Below, one piece after another: positions 33,727-41,938 of a DNA stretch of 64,000 nt. The stretch spans positions 5,705,001 through 5,769,000 of the forward strand of contig NZ_CP134771.1 of NCBI RefSeq assembly GCF_031880315.1, written 5' to 3'. The stretch's first letter is position 1, and the number at the start of each line of letters is the position of its first letter. This DNA is from Pseudomonas baltica (GTDB lineage: Bacteria > Pseudomonadota > Gammaproteobacteria > Pseudomonadales > Pseudomonadaceae). Position numbers and translations under genes: made by a program. Under the pieces are notes generated by a model. That model searched no databases. It saw only the letters and a program-made list of their open reading frames with translations, and was not told the origin of the DNA.

Positions 33727-35067
33727 ATGAAACAGCTCTTCGCGCCTCTGCGCCGGCGTTTTACCTCGGCGCGCTGGCGTACGCGCCTGACGCTGTGGAT
33801 CGCCGCCACCGTCGCCGGCTTGTGTGTCGTGATGTTCGCCCGGCTGGCCGATCTGGCCCTCGCATTGTTCGCCCAGATCACCAGCGGCTGCAGCTGGCTG
33901 GCGTTACTGCTGACGCCGGCGCTGGGCATGCTGGTGGTGTTCCTCACCCGGCGTTTGTTTCCCGGCAGCGAGGGCAGCGGTATCCCGCAGGTGATCGCCG
34001 CAACGCGTCTGAGCGCAGCGGGCAAGCCGGTCAGTGGCCTGGTGTCGTTGCGCATCGTGCTGGGCAAGATCGGCCTAGGGACCTTGGCCTTGACGGGTGG
34101 TTTTTCCGCCGGCCGCGAAGGCCCTTCCGTGCAGGTTGCCGCTTCGCTGATGCACGCTGCGCACCGCTTTTTGCCCAACAGCCGGGTCATCCGCGTGCAG
34201 GACATGATTCTCGCCGGCGGCGCCGCGGGCATTGCCGCCGCGTTCAACACGCCGCTGGCCGGTATTGCCTTCGCCGTCGAAGAACTCGGACGCAAACTCG
34301 AGACCCGCACCAGCGGCGTGCTGCTCAGCACCATCATCCTGTCGGGCATGATCGCCATCGGCGTGCAGGGCGATTACAACTATTTCGGTCGCCTCAACGC
34401 TGTTGCCGACAGCCGCGCGATCATCCTCCCGGTGCTCTGCCTGGGGCTGCTGTGCGGCGTGCTCGGCGGGCTGTTCAGTCGCTTGCTGCTGATGCCCCAG
34501 CGTAATGGCCAGCATGCGGTCTGGCGCTGGCGCAGCAGCCACCCGGTGTGGTTCGCGGGCATCTGTGGCTTGCTGGTGGCGAGCCTGGGCTGGGCCACCG
34601 GCGGCCTGTCGTTCGGCAGCGGCTACGGGGTCACCAACGACATCATCAATCACGGCCAAAGCATCCCCTGGTATTCGGCGCCGGCGCGTTTCCTGGCCAC
34701 GCTCGCGACCTACTTCTCCGGCATCCCCGGCGGCATCTTCGCGCCGTCGCTCGCCGTCGGCGCAGCGCTGGGCGGCAATGTCGCGCAGCTGTTCGATCTG
34801 GCAGCGCAACCGATCATTGCGCTGTGCATGGCTGGCTTTCTGGCCGCGGTGACCCAATCGCCGATCACCTCGGCGATCATCGTCATGGAAATGATCGACA
34901 GCCACGGCATGGTCATCAGCCTGATGGCCGTGGCCCTGATCGCCAAGGCGGTGAGCTCGCGGCTGGGACCGGAGTTGTATCAGCAGTTGGCGTTGGGGTA
35001 TTGGCGCAGGAGGCAGCGCCAGCAGACGGACGCCGTCAGCGCCACGGAGCCGGCGAAGGCGCAATAA
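33727..35067 (+). CDS. CLC-family chloride channel/transporter
   Basis: A 446-residue CLC protein with the ion-path motifs G-S-E-G-S-G-I-P, G-R-E-G-P-S (gating Glu) and G-I-F-A-P-S-L-A-V-G-A in order, plus about ten hydrophobic helices. It likely works as an H+/Cl- exchanger in acid or ionic stress. No CBS domains follow, as in short bacterial ClcB-type members. ATG 33727 has AAGG nine bases upstream; the open frame to 33664 adds a non-homologous basic leader. The region from 35068 to 35199 holds only a 33-codon open frame of doubtful status. Confidence 0.9.
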   Translation: MKQLFAPLRRRFTSARWRTRLTLWIAATVAGLCVVMFARLADLALALFAQITSGCSWLALLLTPALGMLVVFLTRRLFPGSEGSGIPQVIAATRLSAAGKPVSGLVSLRIVLGKIGLGTLALTGGFSAGREGPSVQVAASLMHAAHRFLPNSRVIRVQDMILAGGAAGIAAAFNTPLAGIAFAVEELGRKLETRTSGVLLSTIILSGMIAIGVQGDYNYFGRLNAVADSRAIILPVLCLGLLCGVLGGLFSRLLLMPQRNGQHAVWRWRSSHPVWFAGICGLLVASLGWATGGLSFGSGYGVTNDIINHGQSIPWYSAPARFLATLATYFSGIPGGIFAPSLAVGAALGGNVAQLFDLAAQPIIALCMAGFLAAVTQSPITSAIIVMEMIDSHGMVISLMAVALIAKAVSSRLGPELYQQLALGYWRRRQRQQTDAVSATEPAKAQ

Positions 35068-35199
35068 AAATAGGCCCCGAAAGCGGAACCTGGAACCTTG
35101 CCGCATATGCCGATGTTGGGCGGGCGGCGCTTCCAGGTGCCTTTGACGGCGCTGGGGGCAGGGTATTACGCGCTGCGGGATCGGTTCGGGATCTAGAGC

Positions 35200-36228
35200 C
35201 TAAGCCGTCCCCCGCTCGACAATCTCGAACCCCACATCCTCGACCAGCTCCCCACGGCCCACCCGGCCCTCGATGCGCTGCAACAGGAACTGCGCCGCCA
35301 ACTGCCCGATCCGCGCGCCATCCGCCCTTACCGTGGTCAGCGGCGGTTGGATGTGCGCGGCAAAATCCAGATCGCCAAAGCCCATCACCCCCAGTTGCTC
35401 CGGCACGCGCAAGCCTCGGGCCTGAGCTTCGGCAAGCACGCCTTGGGCGAGCAGGTCGATGCTGCAGATCACCGCGTCGATATCACTGTGATGATCGAGA
35501 ATCTGCGTCAGGCCGCTGCGCCCGTAACCGACACTCACCGGCACCTCCACCAGTACCGTTTCGAGCACCGTCGCACCGGCCGCCAGCAAGGTGGCGCGGC
35601 AAGCGTGCAAGCGCGAGGCGGCGCGGGCATCGTTGCTCCACACCAGGCCGAAGCGTCGATAACCCTTGGCCAGCATGTGTGCGGCCATGGCTGCGCCAGC
35701 GGCGGCGTGAGAGAAACCCACCACCGCATCGATGGGCTGGTCCTTCAGTTCCCATGCCTCGACCACGGGCAGGTCGCGGTTGATCAGGCGTTGCCGGGCG
35801 CTCTCGTTGCTCAGCGCGGTGGTCAGCACCAGGCCGTCGGGGCGCCGTGACAGCAGGGTGTCGACCAGCTCGATTTCGCTTTGCTCGCTGTAGCCGGACT
35901 GGCACAGCATCAACTGGTAGCGCTCTTTGGCCAGTGCCTGCGACAGGTGGCGGATGGTCTCGACGAACACGTGGTTGGCGATGCTCGGCATCACCACGAT
36001 CACCAGCCGGCTGCGCTGCGAGACCAGGCTGCCGGCCGCCAGATTGGGCACGTAGCCGATCTTGTCGATGGCTTTGCGGACGCGTTTGGCGGTGCGCTCG
36101 GACACCATGCCGGGGCGGTTGATGACCCGCGACACGGTGATCGCCGACACCTGCGCCAGGCGCGCGACGTCATCGAGGGTGACGGGGGCGCTGCGCAGGG
36201 CAGGGGGCTTGAGACTGGATTCGAGCAT
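35200..36228 (-). CDS. LacI-family regulator (GntR-like) of the sugar-acid island
   Basis: A 342-residue repressor. Helix-turn-helix residues V-T-L-D-D-V-A-R-L-A-Q-V-S-A-I-T-V-S-R-V-I-N begin at about residue 15, and the sensor domain has S-R-L-V-I-V-V-M-P-S-I-A-N-H-V-F and the C-terminal G-F-G-D-L-D-F-A. This resembles GntR/IdnR-type regulators that sense gluconate-like acids. Divergent from the MFS/dehydratase operon, with two palindromes in the gap that are probable binding sites. ATG 36228 gives the standard length; in-frame starts extend to 36366. Confidence 0.9.
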   Translation of the reverse strand: MLESSLKPPALRSAPVTLDDVARLAQVSAITVSRVINRPGMVSERTAKRVRKAIDKIGYVPNLAAGSLVSQRSRLVIVVMPSIANHVFVETIRHLSQALAKERYQLMLCQSGYSEQSEIELVDTLLSRRPDGLVLTTALSNESARQRLINRDLPVVEAWELKDQPIDAVVGFSHAAAGAAMAAHMLAKGYRRFGLVWSNDARAASRLHACRATLLAAGATVLETVLVEVPVSVGYGRSGLTQILDHHSDIDAVICSIDLLAQGVLAEAQARGLRVPEQLGVMGFGDLDFAAHIQPPLTTVRADGARIGQLAAQFLLQRIEGRVGRGELVEDVGFEIVERGTA

Positions 36229-36374
36229 GGGCTGGGTCTGCCAAGGGTGCGGGAACAGGTCCGAGTGTAGCGGCAAAATACTCAGCATTGAATGACTGAC
36301 GAGCGATTCCCATCCACTGGGATTTTTTGCCTTGAGGCGGTTTGCAGCCGCAAGGCATCCAGGCATAAAATTGC

Positions 36375-36405
36375 TGACAGCGCTGTCATTTTGTTAGCGC
36401 TGTCA
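36375..36405. promoter_or_regulatory. Tandem LacI-type operators
   Basis: TGACAGCGCTGTCA (36375-36388) is a perfect 14-base palindrome with a GCGC core. TGTTAGCGCTGTCA (36392-36405) is a second copy with two changes, centred 17 bases away. The pair lies between the LacI gene and the MFS gene, the expected place for autoregulated divergent control. Confidence 0.8.
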
Positions 36406-36515
36406 TTCGGCGATCGACGCTTTTTCTGCGGCCCATGAGGCGCCACAGGGCTGGAGTCAATGGCAGCCGATCGCGCTGTTCACCCAGAAAGCCAACAACA
36501 ATAACGAGGCTCTCC

Positions 36516-37922
36516 ATGAACCAACGCAGCATCCATCTGCCGGGTGAGGCCGCCGCGCCGATCGGCTCGGTCGACAGTCAGACGGCGGCACGCACGGCGA
36601 CGCGCTACCGCTACCTGATTCTGACCCTGATCACCATCGTCCTGGCCTTGAGCAGCGGCGATCGCGCGGCCATCTCGGTGGCGGGCTCGGACATGAGCAA
36701 GGAGCTGGGCATCAGCTCGGTGGAGATGGGCTATCTGTTCTCCGCGTTCAGCTGGGCCTATGTAGTGTTCCTGATTCCCGCCGGCTGGCTGAGCGACCGT
36801 TTTGGCTCGAAAAAAACCCTCACCGCGGCGATCGCCCTGTGGTCGGTGTTCACCGTCGCCATGGGCCTGGTGCACTTCATCGGCATGGTGGTACCGCTGC
36901 TGCTGGCGCTGCGCTTTATGCTCGGGGTCGCGGAGTCGCCGGTAGGGCCGGGCTGCACACGGGTCATCGCCTCGTGGTTCCCGTCTTCGGAGCGGGGCAT
37001 GGCCGGGGCGATCTTCAACAGCGCCCAGTACATCTCGCTGGCGTTCTTCACGCCGCTGATGGGCTGGTTGTGTTTCCGTTTCGGCTGGGAATACGTGTTC
37101 ATCGTCATGGGCTTGGTGGGGCTGGTCATCGCGCTGGTGTGGTGGAAGCTCTACTACCTGCCGGTCAAGCATCCGCGCATGAACAGCGCCGAGCTGGACT
37201 ACATCCGCACGGGCGAGGGTCTGGTCGATCTCGAAAGCCGTCAGGCGGCTCCCGGCGATGCGTTCAAAGGCCGCTCGCAGCTGGCTGAGGTCGGCCTGTT
37301 GTTCAAGAGCCGCATGCTGGTGGGCATGTTCATCAGTCAGTACTGCGTGAGCGCCATCACCTGGTTCTATGTGACCTGGTTCCCCATCTACCTGGTCAAG
37401 GAGCGCGGTTTCGACATTCTCCAGGCCGGGCTGGTGGCCTCGATCCCGGCGCTGTGCGGACTGGTCGGTGCGGTGTCCTCGGGGTTCTTTTCCGACTGGC
37501 TGGTGCGCCGTACGCAATCGCTGAGCATCGCCCGCAAGACCCCGATCGTCACCGGCGTGCTGCTGAGCTCGAGCATGATGCTGTGCAACTACGTCGACTC
37601 CCAGGTGCTGGTGATCGCGGTGATGAGCCTGGCGTTCTTCGGCAAGGGTTTCGGCAACCTGGGCTTCAGCGTGGTCGCCGACACCGCGCCACGGGAGATG
37701 GTCGGCATGACCGGCGGCGTGTTCAACGCCATGGGCAATATCGCCGGCATCGTCACGCCGGTGGTGATCGGCTATCTGCTGCATTCCAGCGGCTCGTTCA
37801 ACAGTGCCCTGCTGTATGTCGGCGCCCACGGCCTGCTGGCGGCTTTTTCCTATCTATTCATTGTCGGTCGCATCCAGCGTTTGCAGCTGTCCGACCTGAC
37901 CGTCAATCCCCTTTCACGTTAA
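36516..37922 (+). CDS. MFS sugar-acid:H+ symporter (ACS family)
   Basis: A 468-residue transporter with 12 predicted helices. S-S-G-D-R-A-A-I-S-V-A-G-S-D-M and G-I-S-S-V-E-M-G-Y-L-F-S-A-F-S-W-A-Y are the signature of anion:cation symporters for glucarate, galactarate or galactonate. GAGG seven bases upstream of ATG 36516 fixes the start. Heads the plus-strand operon with the talarate dehydratase (19 bases on) and closely resembles the minus-strand transporter at 41939. Probably imports the aldarate the following enzymes dehydrate. Confidence 0.9.
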   Translation: MNQRSIHLPGEAAAPIGSVDSQTAARTATRYRYLILTLITIVLALSSGDRAAISVAGSDMSKELGISSVEMGYLFSAFSWAYVVFLIPAGWLSDRFGSKKTLTAAIALWSVFTVAMGLVHFIGMVVPLLLALRFMLGVAESPVGPGCTRVIASWFPSSERGMAGAIFNSAQYISLAFFTPLMGWLCFRFGWEYVFIVMGLVGLVIALVWWKLYYLPVKHPRMNSAELDYIRTGEGLVDLESRQAAPGDAFKGRSQLAEVGLLFKSRMLVGMFISQYCVSAITWFYVTWFPIYLVKERGFDILQAGLVASIPALCGLVGAVSSGFFSDWLVRRTQSLSIARKTPIVTGVLLSSSMMLCNYVDSQVLVIAVMSLAFFGKGFGNLGFSVVADTAPREMVGMTGGVFNAMGNIAGIVTPVVIGYLLHSSGSFNSALLYVGAHGLLAAFSYLFIVGRIQRLQLSDLTVNPLSR

Positions 37923-37941
37923 CTCTGCCTGGAGGCACCCC

Positions 37942-39129
37942 ATGATCGAAAGCAACGTGTACATCGACCCCAAGATCGCGTCCATGGAGGTTGGCGAGGC
38001 CAGCACCGATCGCATCGAATGGATCAAGCTGTCGCTGACCATCCTGCCCCTTGCTGCGCCCATCAGCGACGCCAAGGTGTTGACCGGCCGGCAAAAGCCG
38101 CTGACCGAGATCGCCTTCGTGTTCGCTGAGATCCGCACCCGCGAAGGCCATGAAGGCATCGGCTTCGGCTACTCCAAGCGCGCGGGTGGCCCGGGCCTGT
38201 ATGCCCATGCCAAGGAGATCGCCCCGGTACTGCTGGGCGAGGACCCTAACGACATCGCCCGGCTGTTCAACAAGCTGCTGTGGGCCGGTGCCTCCATGGG
38301 CCGCAGCGGTCTTACCACCCAGGCCATCGCGCCGTTCGACATCGCCCTCTGGGACCTCAAGGCCAAGCGCGCCAAGCTGCCACTGGCCAAGCTGCTGGGC
38401 GCCCATCGCGATTCAGTGCAGTGCTACAACACCTCCGGAGGCTATTTGTCGACGCCACTCGAAGCGGTGCTCGATAACGTCGTGCAGTCGCGCGAGAACG
38501 GCATCGGCGGGATCAAGATCAAGGTCGGCCAACCCGACACCAGCATCGACTTCAAACGCGTCAAGGCCGTGCGCGAGCGCCTCGGCGAGGGCTTCCCGTT
38601 GATGGTCGATGCCAACCAGCAATGGGACCGCATCACCGCCCAGCGCTTCGGCCGCCAATTGGAGCAGTTCGACCTGACCTGGATCGAAGAGCCGCTGGAC
38701 GCCTACGACACCGAAGGCCACGCGGCCTTGGCCTCCTCGCTGGATACCGCTATCGCCACCGGCGAGATGCTCACCAGCTTTGGCGAGCACGCGCAACTGA
38801 TCAGCGCCCGCGCCTGCGATTTCGTCCAGCCCGATGCCCCTCGGGTCGGCGGCATCACGCCGTTTTTGCAGATCATGAACCTGGCCAGCTTCAAGGGCCT
38901 CAACCTGGCGCCGCACTTTGCCATGGAGATCCACCTGCACCTGGCTGCGGCATTCCCGCAGGAGCCGTGGCTGGAGCACTTCGAATGGCTCGAGCCGTTG
39001 TTCAACGAGCGCCTGGTGCTGCGCAACGGCCGCATGCAGGTACCCAATCGCCCAGGGCTAGGTTTCAGCCTGAGCGATCAGGCGCAGGCCTGGACGGTCG
39101 ATCGCGCCGAGTTCGGCAAGCGACCTTGA
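37942..39129 (+). CDS. L-talarate/galactarate dehydratase (enolase superfamily)
   Basis: A 395-residue member of the mandelate-racemase subgroup. The acid/base pair is K192-x-K194 (G-I-K-I-K) and His325 (A-P-H-F-A-M-E); metal ligands are Asp223, Glu249 and Glu275 (M-V-D-A-N, W-I-E-E-P, T-G-E-M-L-T-S). Long stretches match the characterised Salmonella talarate/galactarate dehydratase, including V-L-T-G-R-Q-K-P-L-T-E and L-L-G-A-H-R-D-S-V-Q-C-Y-N-T-S-G-G. The product would be 5-keto-4-deoxy-glucarate. Downstream enzymes of that route (aldolase, dehydratase-decarboxylase) are not in this window. Confidence 0.9.
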   Translation: MIESNVYIDPKIASMEVGEASTDRIEWIKLSLTILPLAAPISDAKVLTGRQKPLTEIAFVFAEIRTREGHEGIGFGYSKRAGGPGLYAHAKEIAPVLLGEDPNDIARLFNKLLWAGASMGRSGLTTQAIAPFDIALWDLKAKRAKLPLAKLLGAHRDSVQCYNTSGGYLSTPLEAVLDNVVQSRENGIGGIKIKVGQPDTSIDFKRVKAVRERLGEGFPLMVDANQQWDRITAQRFGRQLEQFDLTWIEEPLDAYDTEGHAALASSLDTAIATGEMLTSFGEHAQLISARACDFVQPDAPRVGGITPFLQIMNLASFKGLNLAPHFAMEIHLHLAAAFPQEPWLEHFEWLEPLFNERLVLRNGRMQVPNRPGLGFSLSDQAQAWTVDRAEFGKRP

Positions 39130-39143
39130 ACTGATCCGACCCA

Positions 39144-39167
39144 GGCGGCCACGGCAACGGGGCCGCC
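39144..39167 (+). terminator. Stem-loop inside the sugar-acid operon
   Basis: GGCGGCC (39144-39150) pairs with GGCCGCC (39161-39167) across ten bases. It lies between two same-strand genes, so it may attenuate expression of the second or stabilise the upstream mRNA. Confidence 0.5.
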
Positions 39168-39225
39168 CTCGCAGGCATGCAAGACCTGCCCCTCCACCTG
39201 ACCTGATGAACCCCTGGTGAACCCT

Positions 39226-40767
39226 ATGACTACCCCGAACAGCCGCGAAGTCAGCCCCGTCATCCGCCTTGACAAGGCCGACAATGTGGTGGTGGCGCGC
39301 GTCGAAATCGCCGCCGGCACGCCTGTCTCCAGCGAAGGCGTGACCACCCTGCAGGACGTGCCCCTGGGGCACAAGATCGCCGCACGGATGATCGAGAAAG
39401 GTCAGCCCGTGCTCAAGTACAACACCGTGATCGGCTACGCCAGCGAAGACCTGCCGGCCGGTACCTGGATGCACAGCCACAACATCGCGTTCGGCGAAAC
39501 CGATCGTGACTATCGCTACGGCCTCGACTACGTGCCCACCGAGCTGTTGCCGGCCGAACAGCGCGCCACCTTCCAGGGTATCGTCCGTACCGATGGTCGA
39601 GTCGCCACCCGCAACTACCTGGGCGTGTTCGTGGTGGGCAACTGCGGTGCCACGGTGGCGCGCAAGATCGCCAACCACTTCGACGCCGAGCGCCTGGCCG
39701 CTTACCCCAACATCGACGGCGTGGTGCCCTTCGTGCACGAGATCGGCTGCGGCATGGAGATGACCGGCGAGCCCATGGACCTGCTGCGTCGCACCATCGC
39801 CGGCCATGTGCGCCACGCCAACACCGCCGGCGGCCTGCTGATCGCCCTGGGCTGCGAGCGCAACAACATCCACGGATTTATCGATCAGGAGCAGCTGCAA
39901 CTGGGTGAGATGCTCAAGACCCTGGTGATCCAGGAGGTAGGCGGGGTCAAGTCCGCCGTCGAGCAGGGCATCAAGATGATCGAGGGTATGCTGCCTGAGG
40001 CCAACCGCGTGCAGCGCGAAGCGGTGTCGGCCGAGCACTTGGTGATCGGTATGCAGTGCGGGGGCTCCGACGGTTTTTCCGGGCTCTCGGCCAACCCGGC
40101 ACTGGGCGCTGCAGTGGACATTCTGGTGCGCCACGGCGGCACTGCGATCCTCTCGGAAACCTCGGAAATTTTCGGCGTCGAGCACACCCTGACCGCCCGT
40201 GCGGTGACCCCGGCGGTGGGTCGCAAGCTCATCGATCGAATCGACTGGTGGCTCGAGTACAACAAGGGTCGCGACACGCAGATCAACGGCCGCGTCAGCC
40301 CCGGCAACAATGCCGGGGGCCTGGCCAACGTGCTGGAAAAATCCCTCGGTGGGGCGAAGAAAGGCGGCAATGCGCCGCTGATGGATGTGTATGAATACGC
40401 CTACCCGGTGACCACCCACGGCCTGGTGTTCATGGACACCCCCGGCTATGACCCGGTGTCCGCTACCGGCCAGATCGCCGGCGGCGCCAACATGATCGCC
40501 TTCACCACCGGCCGCGGTTCGTGCTTCGGCTCGGTGCCGGCGCCGACCTTCAAGCTCGCCAGCAACTCGCCCATGTACCAGCGCATGAGCGATGACATGG
40601 ACATCAACTGCGGGCAGATCATCGATGGCGATAAAAACATCGGCGACATGGGCCAGGAGATCTTCGAAAGGCTGCTGGCCCATGCTTCGGGGGACAAGAC
40701 CAAGAGCGAGCTCAATGGCCTTGGGGAGGATGAATTCTGCCCATGGCAGATAGGCGTGCTGGCGTAA
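39226..40767 (+). CDS. UxaA/GarD-family altronate or galactarate dehydratase
   Basis: A 513-residue UxaA-family Fe(II) dehydratase. N-terminal SAF-like part (D-V-P-L-G-H-K-I-A), central G-C-G-M-E-M and catalytic-core motifs M-Q-C-G-G-S-D-G-F-S-G-L-S-A-N-P, S-P-G-N-N-A-G-G-L and F-T-T-G-R-G-S. Members dehydrate altronate to 2-keto-3-deoxygluconate or galactarate to 5-keto-4-deoxyglucarate. The H-S-H-N segment near residue 85 is closer to UxaA than GarD by eye, so altronate or another hexonate is plausible. ATG 39226 has GGTGA five bases upstream. It converges on uxuA across a terminator. Confidence 0.85.
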   Translation: MTTPNSREVSPVIRLDKADNVVVARVEIAAGTPVSSEGVTTLQDVPLGHKIAARMIEKGQPVLKYNTVIGYASEDLPAGTWMHSHNIAFGETDRDYRYGLDYVPTELLPAEQRATFQGIVRTDGRVATRNYLGVFVVGNCGATVARKIANHFDAERLAAYPNIDGVVPFVHEIGCGMEMTGEPMDLLRRTIAGHVRHANTAGGLLIALGCERNNIHGFIDQEQLQLGEMLKTLVIQEVGGVKSAVEQGIKMIEGMLPEANRVQREAVSAEHLVIGMQCGGSDGFSGLSANPALGAAVDILVRHGGTAILSETSEIFGVEHTLTARAVTPAVGRKLIDRIDWWLEYNKGRDTQINGRVSPGNNAGGLANVLEKSLGGAKKGGNAPLMDVYEYAYPVTTHGLVFMDTPGYDPVSATGQIAGGANMIAFTTGRGSCFGSVPAPTFKLASNSPMYQRMSDDMDINCGQIIDGDKNIGDMGQEIFERLLAHASGDKTKSELNGLGEDEFCPWQIGVLA

Positions 40768-40776
40768 GCGATTTCC

Positions 40777-40804
40777 GGCGCAGGCGTGTCGAAACGCCTG
40801 CGCC
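40777..40804. terminator. Strong bidirectional terminator stem
   Basis: GGCGCAGGCG and CGCCTGCGCC are perfect ten-base arms, extended by a T-A pair, around a short loop. It sits between the convergent stops of the UxaA-family gene and uxuA. Confidence 0.75.
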
Positions 40805-40813
40805 AGAGCCGAT

Positions 40814-41899
40814 TCAAGCGACTGCAGTCAACCCCGCCTTGACCGCCAGGGCCCTGGATTTCTCTTTGCCGATGCCTTCCCACAGGCCTTGCAGGTACAT
40901 GATCCCCAGCGCGCGATCATAGAGCCCGTAACCCGGCACCCCGGTTTCGCCCCAGATCATCCGCCCGTGGTCAGGGCGCGCGTAGCCGGTGAAGTCGGCA
41001 TCATGCAGCGCCTTGAGAATCTCGGCCATGTCCAGCGAGCCGCACTGCGTCGGGTGAGCGCTTTCGTAGAAATCACCGTTATCGAACACCTTGACGTTGC
41101 GCAGGTGCACGTAATGCACACGCTGGCGGGCGGCGAACTCGTTGATGAACGACGGCACATCGTTGTTGAGATCCGAGCCCAGGGTGCCGCTGCACAAGGT
41201 CAGGCCGTTAGCAGGCGAGTCGATGATGCTCAGCACCCGGCGGTGGTCCTCGATGTTCTTGATGATGCGCGGCAGGCCGAACACCGAGCGGGGTGGATCA
41301 TCGGCATGCAGTGCCAGTTTCAGGCCCAGTTGCTCGGCCACTGGCACCAGCTTGGCGAGGAACCACTCCAGGTTGGCCCACATCTGTTCGGTGCTGACGT
41401 CCTTGTACTCTTCGAGCATCGCCTGAAGCTTTGCCGGCGGGTACTTGGTGCCGATCCCCGGCAGCGGAATGACGCCCTTGGAGACGTCCAGACGATCGAC
41501 CAGCGAGGCCTCGAACGACAGGGTGTTGGAGCCATCCGGCAGTTGATATTCCATCTGCGTGCGGGTCCAGTCGAACACTGGCATGAAGTTGTAGCAGACG
41601 ATCTTGATACCGCTGGCGGCGAGGTTCTTGAGGGTCTGGATATATTGCGGCAGCAGCGCTTCGCGGTTGGGCTTGCCTAGCTTGATGTCTTCGTGCACCC
41701 GGAAGCTGTCGACCACGTCCATCTTCAGGCCGTACACCGCCGCGGCATCGCGCAGGGCAGCGATGCTCTGCACCGGCCAGACCTCGCCCAGCGGGGTGTC
41801 GTACAGCGACGAGACGATGCCGTAGAGGCCGGGGATCTGGTTGATGTACTGCAGGCTGATCGGGTCTTTAGGACCGTGCCAACGAAAAATCATTTTCAT
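40814..41899 (-). CDS. uxuA: UxuA, D-mannonate dehydratase
   Basis: A 361-residue UxuA-family TIM-barrel enzyme. It has F-R-W-H-G-P-K-D-P-I at the start, Y-N-F-M-P-V-F-D-W-T-R-T near residue 105, L-H-A-D-D-P-P and H-L-R-N-V-K, and C-G-S-L-D plus R-P-D-H-G-R-M later. It dehydrates D-mannonate to 2-keto-3-deoxygluconate with a divalent metal. Last gene of the minus-strand operon, 39 bases after the MFS gene. Its presence beside a UxaA-like gene suggests the island handles hexonates as well as aldarates. Confidence 0.92.
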   Translation of the reverse strand: MKMIFRWHGPKDPISLQYINQIPGLYGIVSSLYDTPLGEVWPVQSIAALRDAAAVYGLKMDVVDSFRVHEDIKLGKPNREALLPQYIQTLKNLAASGIKIVCYNFMPVFDWTRTQMEYQLPDGSNTLSFEASLVDRLDVSKGVIPLPGIGTKYPPAKLQAMLEEYKDVSTEQMWANLEWFLAKLVPVAEQLGLKLALHADDPPRSVFGLPRIIKNIEDHRRVLSIIDSPANGLTLCSGTLGSDLNNDVPSFINEFAARQRVHYVHLRNVKVFDNGDFYESAHPTQCGSLDMAEILKALHDADFTGYARPDHGRMIWGETGVPGYGLYDRALGIMYLQGLWEGIGKEKSRALAVKAGLTAVA

Positions 41900-41938
41900 G
41901 TCTGGTGCCTCGTTTCGCTTCTTATAAGTAAGGGAGCA

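Noticed and set aside
35098..35196. 33-codon frame after the chloride channel gene
   Set aside because: Too short, TTG start without a ribosome-binding site and no recognisable motif, although the last 29 codons look mildly protein-like.
39058..40683. 541-codon minus-strand frame opposite the UxaA-family gene
   Set aside because: A His/Ala/Gly/Val-rich shadow of a well-supported dehydratase gene.
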